Assembly (NCBI GenBank): GCA_028023455.1
Contig: JAQFVV010012397.1
Span: forward strand, 2,655,501 to 2,719,500
Direction: 5' to 3'
Length of the DNA stretch: 64,000 bases
Origin: Epiperipatus broadwayi
Lineage: Eukaryota; Onychophora; Udeonychophora; Euonychophora; Peripatidae
Shown here one piece after another: positions 36,814-49,800 of this stretch. A program made the position numbers and the translations under genes. The notes under the pieces were generated by a model. The model saw nothing but the letters and a program-made list of their open reading frames with translations, had not been told where the DNA came from and did not search any database. Each line of letters begins with the position of its first letter. Positions within the stretch are counted from its first letter, which is position 1.

Positions 36814-38151
36814 ATATATATATAATAAAATAGAAATTCATATAACATTACAATACTAGCCAAAAAAACAAAACAAAACAAATTTACTAGAATTCTTCCA
36901 CAACCATGGTTTGATCTACATACTTGTTGAAATGACTTGGATGTTTTTTTTTTGGATTCCTGAATAATTTTCTAATGAGATAACTTTAATCCCTTCACAA
37001 TTCCTTTTGCTAATTTTTTTTAGACATATTATTTTTCAGATGACATTTTAATTTCAGACAGTCAATTTTTTTAGTATATTTTTTTACCAATTAAAATTTC
37101 ACATGCTGATTAGTTAACCCTAGGAGAAAAAGAAGAAACAAAACAGCCAAGAGGAAAATGTTTAGCCATTCACTATTTAATAGTCTTTCTTTCTTCACTA
37201 TCTTCTGAGTATTGTTTTAAAATTGGTATTTCTTTATATTAGTATTGGTCTTTACTCCTTCAACTAACTTTGTTTCTCAGTTGGGTTTTTAAAAAACTAG
37301 CTAAATTTAAGCAAATTAGTAAACCTATTTATCTGTTGTCTTAAAGCTGCAATTTAAAAAACATGTTTAAGGTATTTTTTTATTACATTCCTACGATTAT
37401 TCTCCTAGTCATTGTTGTTAAGCAATTTAATTGTTCTCAGAGTCCAATTTATTTTAATTTTAAACAGCTTTTGAAATTAATTGCTTATATTATATAATAT
37501 TTCAGATTTAATTGACTTTTACAAACAAATTTTCTGAATATTATATAAAATTTTACTTAAGAAAAATATATTAATTTTTATGTATAACATTTTGATAAAA
37601 TTAAATTGCAAAGCATTATGGTATTTGCTTTTCTTGTCTTTTAAAAACAATGTCTGCAATATAAAGACTTATTAAAATATATGAATTTTTAAATGATGCT
37701 TTTCATATATTATTATTTTTTATTTTGTATTCAATAAATACACTGTTTAAAAGCATGGTTTGCAAGAGATGAGATTGAAATGTTTTAATACTTATATTTG
37801 TTCGTTGAAATAATTGTTTTTGATTGCAGTGGTTAATTGGGATACACGGTAAAGTAGCTTATATTAACATCTTTAATTAAATAATATAATGACAAATAAC
37901 TAGCCTTTAATTGTTTCCTTGCAGATACATGGAGGTTTTTTTTAAAAAAATTTACTTATGAACTCTAAAGATAAAAATATCAATTGATAAAAATTGCATG
38001 CTTAATTTATTACTTTGAAGTTTTTAATGCTTATTATATATATTTGAAATTTTAAGTGTAATTTGTTCATTTTAAAATTTAGAAAATTTGTAATTGACAT
38101 GTACAAAATTTATTGTAAAAAATAATGGTGTCCTTTTAATGTTTATTTTAG
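36814..38151. other. Intronic AT-rich DNA before the next ESCO exon
   Basis: Nothing recognised. Confidence 0.4.
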
Positions 38152-38236
38152 ATAATTCTGATGAAAATGCAGATTACTCCAAATGTTTTTCTATTTTTAA
38201 TAGAACCCAACTATCAAAAAGAAACCCTAAATTAAA
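38152..38236 (+). CDS. ESCO: ESCO, internal coding exon (linker region)
   Basis: An 85-base exon between TTTATTTTAG and GTAAGTT. It completes a split Asp codon with the preceding exon (G|AT) and reads NSDENADYSKCFSIF, then NRTQLSKRNPKL, leaving two bases (AA) that are completed by the first base of the exon at 53236. No known domain: it lies in the poorly conserved linker between the N-terminal boxes and the zinc finger. It is supported by strong splice sites and by phase agreement at both ends across introns of 26.8 and 15 kb. Confidence 0.7.
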
Positions 38237-38433
38237 GTAAGTTCTATATAATATTTTATGAGAGTGTGATATGTAATTACATATATATAAATTAATACAT
38301 TGTACAGGCTTAAACCTGCATTTATATATGTAATATAGGCAGGATTCGAACTAAGACTTTCACACGACCCACTACCCTCAGTACCATCTCATATTGCTGA
38401 CCCACCTGATCACACACATGTTGAAAAGATAAA

Positions 38434-38490
38434 TAATCACCAATATACGTATTTCATGCTAAATCAGCAATCATCCGTTGGTCTAGATTA
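38434..38490 (-). ncRNA. Hammerhead-like motif in the left arm of family A copy 2
   Basis: Mirror of the + strand motif. Read on the - strand: TAATC, ACCAA, CGGATGA (the core should be CTGATGA, so one substitution), stem II TGCT/AGCA, GAAA, T-ACGT-A, ATA, TTGGT, GATTA. Probably inactive because U4 is replaced by G. Confidence 0.6.
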
Positions 38491-38743
38491 CTATCCTCAC
38501 ACATATATATAATCAGTGCTCAGCTTTATATTAAGATAGCCAATCTTTATACTTTAATGAACAGGCTTCAAACTATTCCAACTCACAACTCTTCAGTTTT
38601 CCATTTGCCATCATCAGATTTTCAATGAAATGGAAGACTGAAGAGTTGTGAGTTGGAATAGTTTGAAGCCTGTTCATTAAAGTATAAAGATTGGCTATCT
38701 TAATATAAAGCTGAGCACTGATTATATATATGTGTGAGGATAG

Positions 38744-38800
38744 TAATCTAGACCAACTGATGATTGCTGGTTTAGCATGAAATATGTATATTGGTGATTA
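38744..38800 (+). ncRNA. Type I hammerhead ribozyme (best example)
   Basis: Stem I is TAATC (38744-38748) with GATTA (38796-38800) plus ACCAA (38752-38756) with TTGGT (38791-38795), separated by a TAG bulge. The core is CTGATGA (38757-38763). Stem II is TGCT/AGCA closing a GGTTT loop. GAAA is 38779-38782. The minimal stem III is T-ATGT-A and the cleavage triplet ATA ends at 38790. All invariant core residues are present and all three helices can form. Short stem III with an interrupted stem I is the form known from animal hammerheads in Penelope elements and retrozymes. Activity is inferred. Confidence 0.8.
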
Positions 38801-38883
38801 TTTATCTTTCAACATGTGTGTGATCAGGTGGGTCATGTGAAAGTCTGAGTTCGAATCCCGCCTATATTGCATATATATGTAAT

Positions 38884-39676
38884 GACATAAAGTATTGTCA
38901 TATAGATAGTTGTGAACCCTCCGTAAAATTATTTGGAAGGTTAATTCAAAGTCTGTTCTTTTCACATTGTAATGGAATGAACATTAACTATATTATACCT
39001 ATGATCATGATCATCCATCTTTTTATAGTCAATACTTTCCATTAATAGTCTGGGCTTATTAATGGCAGTGCAACTTTCTGCTATAAATAACTGTAAGATA
39101 TTAGTTTTAGGCTAGTATTAGCATAATTCTTCAAAAGAATTTCATCTTAACTATCTAGGCTTTAAATTTTTTATTATATATTCTGTTCTAAACAGGCAAA
39201 ACTCTCCATAAATAAAATTGATGAAGGGATTCCCTTGAAACAGGTTTTATAAATCTTATTTTATCATGGTTTACAATTGAAAAGTATATTATCATCTGTC
39301 TTATTTTATATTAAGCTTGATATTGAATCCTTTAGAGCTCTGTCTCATATATAACAATGTAGTATGGTTTTATTAAAAGTTATTGGATATTCTGGAGAGA
39401 ATTTCAAAGGCAAATAATGTTTATTTGGATGTAGATCTGTGAATAGCAATTGAAATAGTCTAGGGGAAGATAGAGTGATCAAGTTTTTTTATTTTATGGA
39501 TAACAAAAACGCAACTTTGAAAATGTTTAATACGTTGCAATTTATGGACAATATTAAAGTTACTAAAATAATTTTGAATTGGTCTGTATGGAAAGAACAA
39601 TCTATAAATTGAATGTGAAAGGAAGTAGGATATTTTGTATCAGTTTATCTATATAAAAACTGAAGTAAATTGCATT
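38884..39676. other. Intronic AT-rich DNA with a family B scrap
   Basis: 39195-39215 (AACAGGCAAAACTCTCCAT) matches the outer end of family B. Nothing else recognised. Confidence 0.4.
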
Positions 39677-39681
39677 ATTAT

Positions 39682-42328
39682 TGTACCAGTCGAAAAACCC
39701 ACCACCTAAACTGCAAGTCGGATCCAAACTCAGCTGAACCAAACTGAATTCCAACCGAACTCAACAGCTCAGATTAGTAGAAATCTAAATCGACGGCACA
39801 GTGCTATGCGCCAAGAAACTAGCTCAACGGTTGGTGAGGATTAGAGACCCCTGAATTGACACTAATATCGGATAATTAATTAACTTAAATAATTTTAAGT
39901 CGAATCATATGTATATGTTTGGATTGCCAACACAGACAGCGAGCATTAACATTAAAATAATTATGAAAGAATTAAGCACTAAGAAACCAAGTGTGTTTAG
40001 AAAATATTTAATAATAATAATTTGTTTTGTTTGAATTTTAAATAAAGATTAAATTAATTAATTCTAGCCTTTAACAAAGTTTATGATCATGATAAGAGTG
40101 GTGGTCCTTATTCTATGTCAATGAGTAGTACGCAATATTGAAATTCTATGTCTATGCCCCCGACAAGAAAATAAAAGGCAGATAAAGGTATTCATTAGTA
40201 AAAGGAAATTGTTACTCTAATTTTATACGGAAGAATGTGAGATTTATTTTCACATTCGCAAATCCATTCATGAAGAGCAAGATACGTATTTTAGGGCATA
40301 ACTTCAATCTTTATTGGAAAAATTATTTAATTTGAAATAACTGAGAAGTTGTTCGACTTTAATTGAAATCACTTCATCACGAATTAAGAGCATCAGAGCG
40401 GGCTTTACTGGAACAGAGAGGCAACGGTGCTGACGAATTATGAGCTATAAAATGAAATTGAAAGACGATGGCTAGTCGATAATCGAAGTCCTATGGCGGC
40501 TTGCGTCTGACAAGTCTTATGCCCTTTGACTAATATGAACAGGAGAGGAAGTGCTTTCTTCCTTGATAATTTAAAATAACAGAAATATGATCACCGACCA
40601 GCCTAACGGAGCGAAAGATTGCCCTACGTCAGCAACGTTCGAAGATGATGACTTGATAGTCATCGTTTGAATACTAAAACCCCTATAGAATGCTCTACGT
40701 GATGACTTGATCAAATTAATTAAAGTCAAACGAGCTTTTAACGAAAACTATTTTAAAGTATTTGTAAAATCATATCAATTATGCCCCAATCATCGTGCCC
40801 TTCCTGAATCTTAATAGAAAATAACAAAGTGAAATTAAAATATATTTAATCCTTTATCGGCCCTTTTTGCAATAAAAACATTTTAAGATTATATTTAAAT
40901 AAATAAATATTAGTGGAACGAGAAAATAGCGGTGGCATAGATTAGAAACGGAGCTAATAATTTATTATTAGCCAATTATAATAATAGTAAACATGTAATA
41001 ATTTCTTTCGACTCGATGATTGATAGAACTTATAAATTTAGTTATAATGGGCGAGAATTACTACTAGATTTAATATTATATTTTCTACGTAGGCAAATAG
41101 AACAAAGGAGTTTATCGAGTCGAAAGATTATTGGCATATAATTAAAATAACAACATTAATAAATTACACAAATATATATATAATATAATAAATGAACCGC
41201 CAAGTAAGAAAAGAGAAAGTTAAAGACTAGAAGTTGAGAGAATTACGATATAATAGCATAAATAAAAGTAAGTTTACACAGGGATTATTACACAGAGATT
41301 ACAACATTTATAGAATGAAAAGAGCTCTTAAAGGGAGTGTAAAATAAAGTTCGGAAACTGGCCAGACGGTTTAGGGTTCATTATGGAAATATATTACCCA
41401 TTTCTTCCGGGGCTGGTTCCCTTAGGTTACATGTCCGAGTTGGTAAAACATAGGCGCCATTTGATTGATTACTTGAACAGCATTTTATTTGATTTTGGCA
41501 GCCTGATTTGTCCAGAAAGAATTTAGCAGCTTCATTGAAGATTCTCAAAGGGCTTCAGGAACCGTAGCCAGATTCCTGATGTTCTAGCTCTTCACCATAA
41601 TCGAAACACTATTTGAATTCATGATTTTGAACAGCACAGAATTTACTGGCACTTTTCTGCAACAAAGATGGCTTCTTTTTCTTACTCAAAACTTTTCAGA
41701 GCTATATATCTGTCCTCTGATGCCTTCAGGCTAGCGCTTCTTTCATTATCAATGTTTTTAGATTTACTAGTTTGTTTTTCGATACATTCCTTTGATAAGG
41801 CTTTCAAACTCATTAACTTGAATTCATTTTCTAATTAGAAAATGAATTCTTAAAATCAGAAAATGATTTTAATTAGGAAATCCTTATCTTTTTTCTAATT
41901 AATAAAACTTTAACTGTTGTTTTTGGAAAGGGAAAATCTGAAAGCTTATCGAAAGACTGTAGCTTTTAATCAATAAAACTTTAACAAATTATTTAAAATA
42001 AAATCAAACATTCCCGACGCAATGAAACTTTCAAACAATTATATATATTTAAATATTTACAAATATATACGCACAATCCACACAGTTATAATACATATAA
42101 ATTCATGAATAATTCTATCATGAATTTATTAATAAAATTAATCAATTTAAATCTGAAACTAGTTATTTGAATACACATTTATGAAATAAGTTATTCTTTA
42201 TGGAAATTAGCGTGGATTGAACGTATAAAGCCCCATTGCATCGGAAATTTAAGGTTAGTACTAGGGTTTGAAGTGGGTTTATAGCTAAAGGTCATGAAGC
42301 TAGGATCGAACTCAGATCCGACTGCTTC
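39682..42328. mobile_element. Probable solo LTR or LTR-like element
   Basis: A block with clearly higher GC and a different texture from its surroundings, bounded by ATTAT on both sides (39677-39681, 42329-42333). It starts TGTACCAGTCG and ends CGACTGCTTC, so CAGTCG/CGACTG are inverted near the ends. No coding was recognised. It contains a perfect 13-bp inverted pair (41005-41017 with 41114-41126) and a perfect 30-bp palindrome (41820-41849). The TGTACC start is shared with the giant LTR, but the remainder is unrelated as far as I can see. The atypical TTC end and the AT-rich flanks leave doubt. Confidence 0.45.
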
Positions 42329-42333
42329 ATTAT

Positions 42334-43015
42334 ACAGTATTAGAGAAATAGGAACACAGATAAAGAAATTAAAGTGTGAATATATGTAGAAATGAGAAAA
42401 TCAAGACAAACATTTTATGGTAATACCATAGTAAGGAAAACAGTTTACTTTCTAAAGTTCACATAGTAATGTTGACAACTGGAAAAATATTTATATATGA
42501 AATAATTTGGGATATTTGTTGCGTAAACTTTGTCAAGAAAATTTTGAAAATATTAGTTGTTTATTAGTATATTGTAGAAGAGAGTGTGCTGTTATCTGAA
42601 AGGCGACCCTTTGATTCCTCTTGGAGGCTTCAAAGGAACTGAGCAGGGCAAATTCCTAATGTCCATTGCATTCGTTCTTGTTGTTGCAGCTGTTGTTACT
42701 ATGTGATTATTCATATAGTATGTGAACATGTATGGGCTGCTCACCAACATGCATTAGCCAGTGTGGTGAGTTTAATGCCTTTTTACCTCTGAGTTTAAGA
42801 TCAAGAAACACCACGGTCTTCTCAGTTGCATGATAAGGCAGAATGAATGTATGTGTAAATGACATTTTTCCAATAGATATATATAATCATGACAGATAAA
42901 AATAAATCATGACCCTTATTCCCAGGAGGCTGTAAAATCACCAACCAAAGCAGCGATTGGCGGTCGAAGGTGGAGGGTGCTAAGAATCCCTTGATAGTGG
43001 ACCCAGGCTGCCATT
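42334..43015. other. Intronic DNA, probable 5' UTR of the RTE copy that follows
   Basis: From about 42580 the GC content rises. The stretch up to 43015 runs straight into the endonuclease frame and may be the untranslated leader. No frame was recognised. Confidence 0.35.
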
Positions 43016-45775
43016 TGATGACAACTTTTTATTTAGGTACTTGCAACTGCCGATCACTTTCAAGTGAAGGAAGACTGCAAGAATTAGAAGAACTGTCTTA
43101 TATTAAATGGAACATTATTGGACTTTGTGAAAGTTAGAAGAAAAGATGAAGAGACAATTGATTTAAAAAGCGGTGATGTACTCTATTATAAAGGCACAAA
43201 TATTGGAAATACAAGTGGAGTAGAATTTATTATAAATAAAAAGTGGAAGAAGAACAACATTGTGGAGATTGATGGTATATCGGACAGAGTGGCAAGATTA
43301 GTTATACAACTTAATAGCAGATACCAAATGCAGATAATTCAGGTTTATGCCCCAACAACTTCTTATAGTAATGAAGTAGTAGATTTTTATATGGATGTAC
43401 AAAAGGTTTTCAATCAGAGTAAATAACATTTTAAAATTGTTATGTGAGGCTTTAATGCTATAATTGGTAAACAAATGAAAGATGTGAGTGTTGTAGGTAA
43501 TTTTGGTTGTGGCAATAGAAAAAGAGAGGACATAGACTTGTGGAATTTGCAGAAAAAGAAAAACTTCATATTATAAATTCTTTTTTTGAGAAAAATGTTA
43601 AAAGGAAATGGACATGGAAGCATCTAAATGAAGGTACAGTAGAATTGGATTATATTTTGACTAACAGAAAATACATATTTCAAGATTGTAATGTTCTTAA
43701 TAAATTTAACACAGGAAGTGATCATCGTTTAGTAAGATGTAAGATACGTGTTAATGCAAAACTAGAGAGACAAAAATTATTAAGAGAAACAATATTTACA
43801 GTTGATATTCCTAATCTTCAGAAACATTCTAATGAATTTAAATTAGAACTTACAAATCGGTTTCAAATATTAGTAGATTTTGAACATGATTCAGATTTGA
43901 ATGAAATTAATAAGAAAATAACTGATACATTTTTAAAAACTGCAACAAAGGTAGCTGGTAGAAAGAAGCAGCAATTGACCAATAAAATTTCTACTGAGAC
44001 TAGAGAATTTATGAAGAAAAGAAGGAATATGAAAATATACAAAAATGATGCATTAAAAAGGATTGAATATCTCGAATTTTGTAAAATGATGTGGAAAAGA
44101 GTTGAAAATGATATAAGAATGTATAACTGAACTAGCAAGGAATGCTGAAGAAGAGAATAAAAGTCTCAAGAGTGTAAAACATTTTGGTATTGGTAGGAAA
44201 TTTATATCTGCAATAAGAAAAAAAGATGGAATTATTACTAAAAAGAGATGACATCATGAAATGGGTAGAAGACTTCTATCAAGAATTATATAGTAATAGA
44301 GAACAAGTATGTCATATTTATTATATCTTCCGAATTGCCCGGAATTTTAAATGAAGAAGTGAGACGTGCAATTAAATTTATAAAGACGAGAAAAGCTTCA
44401 GGTAATGTAGGAATTATAATTGATATATTAAAAGAAGCAGGTGAAGAAATAGAAAAAATTTTAACAAAGTTATATACCAAATGTCTAAATAATAAAGATG
44501 TACCAGATGATTGGAAGAATGCTGTATTAATATTTAAAGAAGATATTAGGAATTACAGACCTATCAGCTTTTTATCAGTTTTATACAAAATTTTTATCAA
44601 AATAATTACAACTCGTCTACAGAGAACATTGGATTTCTACCAACCAAGAGAACAAGCTGGATTTAAAAGTGGTTTTAGGACATAGATCATATCCAGGTAT
44701 TGAGAGAAGTTATAGAAAGGGCAAATGTATATGAGTTGCGAGATTATGAAAAGGCATTTGATTGTTCTATAAACATTTTTTTAGTGATTAAAGCATTGGA
44801 TCATCAACTATAGAGCCAGTATATTATCATATTTTGAAGAATATTTATAAAAATGCAATAGCAACAATTAGATTACATAATGATACTAGGAAAGTCAACA
44901 TTGAGAAGGGTGTAAGACAGGGTGATTCCATATCTCCAAAACTTTTTACAGCAGTGCTGCAAGAAATATTTTGTGGATTAAAATGGGAAACTAAAGGAGT
45001 GAAAATAAATGGAGATTATTTATGTCATTTAGATTTTGTAGAATGATGTAGTTGTTTTTGCAAACAATGCTTTAGAGCTGCAGGAGCTATCAGATGAAAG
45101 TAGGACTAAAGATAAATGTTAAAAAGACTAAAGTAATATTCCATGGATTTATTCAAAATATAAAAATAAAGATTGATTATGACGAGTTAGAAGTTAACAG
45201 CTACAAATATCTTGGTCAGATTGTTAATACAGAAGGAAGCATAATGGATGAAATTAATCATTGAATTAAACTTGGTTGGAGTGCTTTTGGTAGAAATAAC
45301 TTGATACTAAAAGGAAATATGGCTGTGTTTGAAAAGGAAGGTTTTTAATGAATGTGTTTTACCAGTTGTTATTTATGGATCTGAGACTTGGACACTTAAT
45401 AGAAAAGCAATACAGAGACATCAGACCACTCGAAGAAGTATGGAGAGAAGCATGTTAGGAATAACAAGAAGAGATTGAAAATGCAATATATGGGTAAGAG
45501 AACAAACAGGCATTATTGACCTCATTGAAAAAAATTAAAAGACTGAAGTGGAGTTGGGCTGGACATATTGCTAGAAGAGATGATAATAGATGGACAATTG
45601 AAATCTTAAACGGGATTCCAAGAGATTGTAAAAGACCCAGAAAGAGACCCCATGTGAGATCGATGGATGAAATAAGAAAGTGTGCAGGGGTGATGTGGAG
45701 AAGAGAAACTAAAGATCGGCGAAGATAGGTTGAACTTGGAGAGACCTTCATCCTGCAGTGGATTGATGATGAACT
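43016..45775 (+). mobile_element. RTE-clade LINE, near full-length but broken
   Basis: Encodes in order an APE-type endonuclease and an RT, split by many frameshifts. Endonuclease: CNCRSLSSEGRLQELEEL, GLCES followed by a frame change, INSFFEKNVKRKWTWKHLN, and the catalytic block TGSDHRLVRCKI (about 43715-43745). The GDFNA block near 43440 is mutated. RT: NYRPISFLSVLYKIF, REQAGFKSGF, VRQGDSISPKLFTAVLQ. The FVDD catalytic box near 45035 is hit by a one-base insertion. C-terminus: SETWTLNRKAIQRHQTT and WSWAGHIARRDDNRW. The 3' end CTGCAGTGGATTGATGATG matches the 23-kb copy. It belongs to the RTE lineage widespread in arthropods and other invertebrates. Confidence 0.88.
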
Positions 45776-46859
45776 CTAAGCTGATATTTAATTTTTGTTT
45801 AAATTTTTTTTGGTGGGTATAATTTTGTACAGCAAGTCAAGATTGTGTGCATATATTTTTGGAAGATTTCATGTTCTAAATATTAAAATGTTTGTTATAG
45901 ACCATATATATTAATTTTCTTTTTTATTCTTTTATCGTATTAATGTTGCATGATTTAGTTCATCTTATTAGAGTGCAAAAAAAATGTCCTGATTTGGCAT
46001 TATGGTTATTTCTATTTGTGGGATAGCTGGTTAAAAATCTAACATTTTTTTTATATTAATGTATGTTTTGTTTTAAGGTATAATATATATAACTTTATTT
46101 ACTAAATTGATATATCGTTTATTAATAATTGTATCTTACTTAATGATAATAAACATGATCATTTTTCTTGGATGTAATTTTTATTCATCAAATTTATTTT
46201 ATTTACAATTGTGTTGTACAAATTGACTCTTCATATGTAATAAGACTGCCGTTACTATTGTATTAAAAATTTGGATGGTAAGAATTTGATATAACCTATA
46301 ATTTTAATATACTTTTATTTTATTTGTAATTTTATCTTTTATATTTAAATTGAATATATAGTGTTTTTTTTTTAAATTTTTATATTAGGATTGGCACAAA
46401 GTATTTTCCATCATGTAATAATTTTTTTTTTGAAAATACGTGTTTTAAAAAAGGCAACAGTATAATAATATTGATGATAAACATTTAGTTTGAATTTTAA
46501 GATCATTGAATTATTTTGTTTATTTTAATATTTCCAGTTATTAAAAAATGACTTTGAACTATGTATTAAATTAGTTTTTCCTAAACTTATTGTATGATGG
46601 ATCACCTTGTGTATTTTATAGGATAAATAGATATTAATAATAAGTAAATAAATAGAAGAGTTAAGAAAATAAAACAAACATCTATTCTCAAATTTTAATT
46701 ATATAAAATAAAACATATATTGCTTATAATAACTTCTCTTATAAGCAATATATATGAGTATATGAAGAAATGCAAAGAAAGTAAAGGAGAAGACTAAGAG
46801 TATATACTTCATCAATAAAACATGAAAGTAGTAATATAAATTAATATATATATATATAT
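45776..46859. other. Intronic AT-rich DNA
   Basis: Nothing recognised except a 14-bp hairpin near 46712-46752 (ATATATTGCTTATA with its complement). Confidence 0.4.
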
Positions 46860-49800
46860 TGTAACGGGCACATACGTATGTTACATTGTTTTTTATTAGT
46901 AAACATTAAAAGAATAAAAGTTCGCAAATAAAAACTTTTTTAAGAATTAAAAATCATCAAACTCATATATATATAAAATCGCACAGATAATAATAAAAAA
47001 ATTATTATTGAAATAAAACTTTATTAAAAATAAAAAAAATATTTTAAAAGAAAAAACTTAAAAAGATTTAGAGATAAAAATATATCTTTAATTTTGGAAA
47101 ACACATTAAGTAATCAGAAAATGGAAATGATTGTTTTAATTGGTCAATGTAAACTAGCCTTGGGCATTGAAATGTATAAGCAACGGTCAGATAGGAAAAC
47201 AATAGAAACTAATAGCAAATGAAAGAAATCCATCGGGAAATTGGACCTCAACGAAAAGGTTTTCACCATCATGACGTAATGTTGAGCTAATCCACAAAAT
47301 TATTATAAAAGGAAAGGTTTGAAAATAAAAGGGGAATTAGTTATTACGAGAGGACAGATATGTGTTAGTGCGGAGTCAAAGGAGAAGGGATTGAAAAGAC
47401 GCACTCTTCAATCCCTTCAGTTCTGCTAAGAAAGAAAGAGAAATGAACTATCGTTTTCTACATTGAGGACCAGTTAAAGCAAAAACCTCCGGATGGATAA
47501 ATAAATCGGCCTACAGAATATCAACCCCTTTAGGACAGCATGGGAATTTACGTTCATGGCAAGCAACGGATAAAGTTGGATGTTTTAAAAATCGTAAGAA
47601 CTTTATACTCACTTGAAAAAGTAAGAACTCTAAATTTTAAAACGTTTTAGTAAATAATGCAATAGAATCCTATCTGACCAAACTAAATTCTTTATTAATA
47701 GTATTATTTGATGTATTTTTTATTTTTATTTTAAATCATTTCCATTTATATTTTTTGTTCTTTAAGTTTTATTATGATTTCTGTTTTCCGATAAATTAAA
47801 ATATATCAATGTTAAACTTAAATCGGGCGTGAATGGCTGTATAGATTTGTAAAGTTATATTAGGGGAGGGTAATCTTAGGTTATTTGTGTCGTTGAATTG
47901 GGTCAATGGATTGGATATATTGGTGTAGTTAGTAGATGTAATGCAAGATTCGCTACGGGCAGAATCGCTAGTATACGCCGCACACTTCCGTTTGCCTATG
48001 GAAGGAATTATAAGACGGAGAATGCAGTTCCTTTCTATGGAGTTTTTTTTTATTGCTCTTCTTGTCAGATAGATGTAGTATTCCTATCTGACGAGAGGCA
48101 ATTTCTTCTCTTTTTGTGCTGCCGTATTTCGTATTACATTGAATACATCGATATATCAGATGGATTGACGCCAGTTTGACTGCGAACTTTTAGCCTAAGG
48201 TTAAATAGGGATAGAATGTTTTATCTTCAAATGCAAATCTATGTAGTCTATTCATACTCGACACTAAATAAAAATGCATTAAATTTAAGTTGTTTATAGA
48301 CGCTTGCATGGATTCGTTATCGGTTAATTATGTTTTGGGTTTTCATATTTGATCAAAATATATAGACATTCGATAAATAATGATACCTTACGGTGAGTAT
48401 CTAAAATGTATTTATTCGGTCTTTTAAGTTATTGGTGTCAATGCAAGCATCTTATGGTGAATGCTATTGGGTTACTTATAAATTTCCCTCTGCAATTGAC
48501 GGTATCAATGATTTTGTATTTTGATCGTTTGTTTATTTTGAAATGTTTTTGACCGTGGAATCTATGTAACCGATTTATACTCAACATTTTTAAACAAATC
48601 TGTGCGAACTAATAATAGTATAAAATTTAAAATGTAAATTAAAAATCTAAAAGGAAAAATAATGTTAAATGTTAAAGTAAACATATTAAAATAATAATGT
48701 TAAATCTTATATATATATGTGCGTAAATAAATTTTTGTATGTTAATTACTGGCAGTGGCTTATTTTATTTATTTTTTAATATTGAAATATAATTAGATAA
48801 GATATATTATTAAATCTCTGCTACTCCCTGAGCTAGTGACATGGGCTAATGACCGGATATTAAAATATATAAAGTAAAAAAAAAATATTTTTTTTTTGAC
48901 TTACGTATCTGCCTACTTTATAAATTTTTCTAGGTTCAAATGCCTAGATGGCGCCCTGTATTACAGATCACGTTAAGTGAAAATCTCCGGATCGTTACAA
49001 CTGGCTACCCAACTTGGGCCGATCTTTAATAAACACAAGTGCCCTGAGAATTTTAAAAGTGAATCATGCCCGTAATATTTTTTCTGAAATTAGTATAAAT
49101 ATATTTGTTGTATTGACGTGGAGTTACAGTCATGCCCGTAATATTTTTTCTGAAATTAGTATAAATATATTTGTTGTATTGACGTGGAGTTACAGTTTGA
49201 AATTTTGTCTTAAAGGTACTGCCAGTAAGAAAAATTGCGCATATGTAGAAATAAATGCGAGGAATAAAAAGTAATAAATAAAACGTAATTAAATGTTAAA
49301 TTTAAGTCAGGCATGAATGGCTGTATAGATTTGTAAAGCTATATATATAGTTTAAGGGAGGGTAATCTTAGGTTATTCGTTTCGTAGTTGAATTAGCTCA
49401 ATGGATTGGATATATTTGTATAATTAGTAGATGTAGTATGAGATCCGCTACGGGCAGGATTGCATATATACGCCACACACCTTCTGTTTGCCTATGGATG
49501 GGTTTGTAAGTCGGCAAAGGACCGCAGTCCATTCCTATGGAGTTTTTTGTTTATTATTCTACTCGCCAACAGATGTACCATTCCTGTTGGTGGAGAGACA
49601 ATGTCTTCTCTACTTACTGTTCAGATGTACATCCCTGACAGTATAGTATTTTGTGTTGTCGTATTTTCATGCTACATTGAATACATAAATGTATCAGATG
49701 GATTGGCGCCGGTTTGACTGCGAACTTTTGGCCTAAGGTTAAATAAGGGAAAGAATATTTTCTTGTCAAATGCAGATCTATGTAGTCTATTCATACTCGA

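Larger units (their letters stand above)
38335..38871. mobile_element. Family A foldback element, copy 2, with 12-bp target-site duplication
   Basis: The 537-bp element is nearly a perfect long palindrome centred at about 38610. The left arm starts ATAGGCAGGATTCGAAC and the right arm ends GTTCGAATCCCGCCTAT. TATATATGTAAT is found on both sides (38323-38334, 38872-38883). The GAGTTCGAATCCC end resembles a tRNA B box. Each arm contains a hammerhead motif: intact on the + strand, one core change on the - strand. The insertion lies 100 bp downstream of an ESCO exon. Confidence 0.85.

Noticed and set aside
38335-38871. Family A as a Tc1/mariner or hAT MITE
   Set aside because: The flanking 12-bp duplication does not fit TA or 8-bp targets, and the ends are tRNA-like rather than transposase-binding TIRs.
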